A DNA stretch of 64,000 bases from contig NZ_CP042906.1 in NCBI RefSeq assembly GCF_008728855.1, positions 744,001 through 808,000 on the forward strand. The letters run 5' to 3'. The translations under genes and the position numbers were made by a program. How positions within the stretch are numbered: position 1 is the first letter of the stretch; every line of letters starts with the position of its first letter. This DNA comes from Hypericibacter terrae (GTDB taxonomy: Bacteria; Pseudomonadota; Alphaproteobacteria; Dongiales; Dongiaceae). The notes under the pieces were generated by a model. That model had not been told where the DNA came from, searched no databases, and was given only the letters and a program-made list of their open reading frames with translations. Of this stretch, positions 61,807 to 64,000 are shown piece after piece.

Positions 61807-63354
61807 ATGAGCGAAAGCCGGACCCCGGCGGGGGAGACCCGCCTGCATAACCTGCCCGAATACAGCGTCTCGGAAATCAGCCGCGCCGTGAAATCGACGC
61901 TGGAGGAGAATTTTCAGCGCATCCGCGTGCGCGGCGAGGTGTCGAAGCCGAATTATCACGGCTCGGGCCATCTCTATTTCAGCCTCAAGGACGAGGATGC
62001 CGTGATCGACGCGGTCTGCTGGCGCGGCACGGTCGGACGGCTCAAGCTCAAGATCGAGCATGGCATGGAGCTGATCGCCACGGGCCGCATCAGCTCCTAT
62101 CCGGGCAGCTCGAAATACCAGATCGTCATCGACTCGGTGGAATTGGCCGGCGAGGGCGCGCTGCTGAAGCTCCTGGAGGAGCGGCGCAAGAAGCTCGCGG
62201 CCGAAGGCCTGTTCGACGAGGCGCGCAAGAAGCCGCTGCCCATGCTTCCGGCCGTGATCGGCGTCATCACCTCGCCGACCGGGGCCGTCATCCGCGACAT
62301 CCTGCATCGCCTGGCCGACCGCTTCCCGCGGCCGGTGCTGCTCTGGCCGGTCGCGGTTCAGGGCGAGGGGGCGGCCGAGCAGGTCGCCGCCGCCATTCGC
62401 GGATTCAACGCCCTGGTTCCCGGCGGCAAAGTGCCGCGCCCCGATCTCATTATCGTCGCGCGCGGCGGCGGCAGCCTCGAGGATCTCTGGGCCTTCAACG
62501 AGGAAATCGTGGTGCGCGCGGTCGCGGCTGGCACGATCCCGCTGATTTCCGCGATCGGTCATGAAACCGACACGACGCTGATCGATTTCGTCTCCGACCG
62601 GCGGGCGCCGACACCGACCGCGGCGGCCGAGATGGCGGTGCCGGTCCGCGCGGAGCTCATGGCCGCGATCGCCGAGAACGGCCACCGCCTCGCCCAGGCC
62701 GTGGCGCGCGATCTGGCCCATCGGCGCACGGAGATCCAGGGCCTCGCGCGCGGCCTGCCCGAGCCGCGCCGGCTGATCGAGGAGAAGACCCAGCAGCTCG
62801 ATGGCTGGATCGAGCGCCTCAAGGGCGCCGAGCGCGGCTTCTTCGCCGAACGCCAGCGCCAGGTCGCGACGCTCGCCGCGCGCCTGGTGACGCCGGGCGA
62901 GATGATCCGGCGCAAATCGCAGGAGCTGGCCCATGGCGCAACCTTGCTGAAGAACGCGATGGCGGGTTTCGCCGCGAAGAAGGAGCGCGGGCTCGATCGC
63001 ATCGCGGCCGGGCTGCGGCCGGCGCTCGTGACCGAGCTGATCGCGCGCCGCCGCCTGGCGCTGGACGGGCTCGCGCGGCTGCTCGAAGGCCTCTCCTATG
63101 AAAGCGTGCTGCAGCGGGGCTTCGTGCTGGTGCGCGATGCGGCCGAGCGGCCGGTCACGCAGGCGGCCGCGGTCGCCGCCGGCATGAAGCTGACCCTGAC
63201 CTTCGGCGACGGCACCGTGCCGGCGATCGCCGAGGCCGGCGGCAGAACCTCCTCGCGTTCCGGCAAGGCTGCGGCGGCGCCCGAATCGCCTGCCTCATCC
63301 AAACCGAAGAAAGGCGGGCCCAAGGACGGCGGCCCGCAAGGCTCACTGCTATGA
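61807..63354 (+). CDS. xseA: Exodeoxyribonuclease VII large subunit
   Basis: Catalytic subunit of ExoVII, which degrades single-stranded DNA with XseB. 515 residues. The N-terminal OB domain ([23 protein letters not shown]) is followed by the catalytic region ([54 protein letters not shown]) and a long coiled-coil tail. The C-terminal 35 residues are Lys/Gly/Pro-rich. No xseB is in the window. The stop overlaps the next start by ATGA (63351-63354). Confidence 0.95.
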   Translation: MSESRTPAGETRLHNLPEYSVSEISRAVKSTLEENFQRIRVRGEVSKPNYHGSGHLYFSLKDEDAVIDAVCWRGTVGRLKLKIEHGMELIATGRISSYPGSSKYQIVIDSVELAGEGALLKLLEERRKKLAAEGLFDEARKKPLPMLPAVIGVITSPTGAVIRDILHRLADRFPRPVLLWPVAVQGEGAAEQVAAAIRGFNALVPGGKVPRPDLIIVARGGGSLEDLWAFNEEIVVRAVAAGTIPLISAIGHETDTTLIDFVSDRRAPTPTAAAEMAVPVRAELMAAIAENGHRLAQAVARDLAHRRTEIQGLARGLPEPRRLIEEKTQQLDGWIERLKGAERGFFAERQRQVATLAARLVTPGEMIRRKSQELAHGATLLKNAMAGFAAKKERGLDRIAAGLRPALVTELIARRRLALDGLARLLEGLSYESVLQRGFVLVRDAAERPVTQAAAVAAGMKLTLTFGDGTVPAIAEAGGRTSSRSGKAAAAPESPASSKPKKGGPKDGGPQGSLL

Positions 63355-64000
63355 CACTCGATCGCTCGCGCCGGCGCTGGTTCACCGGCGGTGCTGCGTT
63401 CGGCGCCGCCTGGGCGCTGGGCCTGCGCAGCGGCTTCGGGGCCGCACCGCCGAAGATCGAGGGACCCATGACCCAGGGCGGGCTGTTGTTCGGCCATGCC
63501 GAGCCCGGGTCGCGCGTGTGGCTCGACGGCGCAAGCATCATGGTGTCGCCCGCGGGCGAGTTCCTGCTGGGCTTCAATCGCGATGCGCCGCCCGAGGCCA
63601 AGGTCCGGATCGAACATGGCGATCATTCGGTCGAGGAGCGGACCCTCGCGATCGCGCAGCGCAGTTATGAGGAGCAGCGGATCAACGGGCTGCCGCAGAA
63701 CACGGTGACGCCCAACGCCGAGGAGCAGGCGAAGATCGCGGCCGACCAGGAGAAGATCAACGCCGCGCGCGTTACGCAATCGACAGTCGCCTGGTATGCG
63801 CATGGCTTCGACTGGCCGGCGCTGGGCCCGATCTCCGGTGTCTATGGTTCTGTGCGAATCCTCAACGGCGTGCCGCGCAATCCGCATTACGGCGTCGATA
63901 TCGCGGCGCCCGAGGGCGCGCCGGTCAGGAGTCCGGCCGACGGCATCGTCCGGCTCGCCGAGACCGGCATGCTGCTCACCGGCGGCACCGTCATCATCGA
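63351..64000 (+). CDS. M23 family metallopeptidase (3' partial)
   Basis: The first 216 residues of an exported peptidoglycan hydrolase-type protein. A Tat-like twin-arginine signal ([20 protein letters not shown]) opens it. A beta-rich domain is followed by the start of the LytM/M23 domain: [20 protein letters not shown], with the first zinc motif H-x3-D (HYGVD), and SPADGIV. The frame is open to the end of the window and the second His motif lies beyond it. The ATGA overlap with xseA indicates a shared transcript. Confidence 0.88.
   Translation, partial: MTLDRSRRRWFTGGAAFGAAWALGLRSGFGAAPPKIEGPMTQGGLLFGHAEPGSRVWLDGASIMVSPAGEFLLGFNRDAPPEAKVRIEHGDHSVEERTLAIAQRSYEEQRINGLPQNTVTPNAEEQAKIAADQEKINAARVTQSTVAWYAHGFDWPALGPISGVYGSVRILNGVPRNPHYGVDIAAPEGAPVRSPADGIVRLAETGMLLTGGTVII

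Noticed and set aside
1-64000. tRNA or rRNA genes and phage or integrase genes
   Set aside because: I looked for cloverleaf-like stretches, rRNA-like conserved blocks and recombinase proteins at island edges and saw none that I could support.

Overview
The window is GC-rich, densely coded chromosomal DNA. It looks like an environmental alphaproteobacterium, probably of the Rhodospirillales type. The supporting signs are the ileS-lspA-DUF3035-M16-M16 gene order, a fold-III ornithine decarboxylase with a structured leader, the alpha-E/circularly permuted ATP-grasp/transglutaminase group, many Tat-type twin-arginine signals, and abundant GC-rich palindromic repeats. I cannot name a genus from sequence alone. 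No rRNA, tRNA or CRISPR array was seen.

Layout. 1-8.1 kb: ribF (5' end cut off), ileS, lspA, a DUF3035 lipoprotein and two M16 peptidases, a housekeeping and envelope operon. 8.2-11.5 kb: transglutaminase-like protein facing alpha-E and ATP-grasp genes. 11.9-16.3 kb: ornithine decarboxylase with promoter and leader, then a sugar-modification trio (Gfo/Idh oxidoreductase, RmlC-like epimerase, GT2). 16.4-21 kb: quinol-type NO reductase divergent from mutL. 21-23.6 kb: Tat-exported class A beta-lactamase, then a complete IS4-type insertion sequence that landed inside a copy of the resident repeat. 23.7-30.3 kb: TPR protein, two unrecognised proteins, rsmD/rluB, a class I glutamine amidotransferase and homocysteine methyltransferase. 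30.3-33.7 kb: a visibly AT-richer island with an ApeA-like HEPN protein, a small membrane protein and a PD-(D/E)XK nuclease candidate. 33.9-36.6 kb: Tat carbonic anhydrase and small secreted or lipid-anchored proteins. 37-41 kb: PotB/PotC/PotD-like ABC transporter without an ATPase, plus an unrelated family-3 binding protein. 41.4-47.8 kb: membrane protein, twin universal stress proteins, envelope proteins (WXXGXW repeats, DUF1254, DUF2189, ICMT-like). 47.9-50.8 kb: a two-gene operon of a cytosolic gluzincin protease and a ComEC-type MBL hydrolase. 51-58.4 kb: tadA, two class III nucleotide cyclases, a PuuB-like FAD oxidoreductase, a bicupin and an isochorismatase-like hydrolase. 58.6-64 kb: a decayed catalase-like gene, an APH-type kinase, purD, xseA and a partial M23 peptidase.

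The most striking non-coding structure is a set of dispersed paired repeats. Family A is G-rich with a palindromic head, arms of about 37 bp, and at least nine elements. Family B is related, with three elements, two of them exactly 141 bp. One family A element lies inside the 5' coding region of an M16 peptidase. One was split by the IS4 element with a 10-bp target duplication. One family B element sits inside a larger element with 36-bp terminal inverted repeats.

Themes that link genes are polyamine metabolism (ODC, Pot-type transporter, PuuB- and PuuD-like enzymes) and envelope biogenesis. A family of small secreted two-cysteine proteins recurs next to WXXGXW-repeat proteins. The best candidates for undescribed biology are the HEPN/nuclease island, the gluzincin-MBL pair, the two-cysteine/WXXGXW pairing and the paired G-rich repeats.
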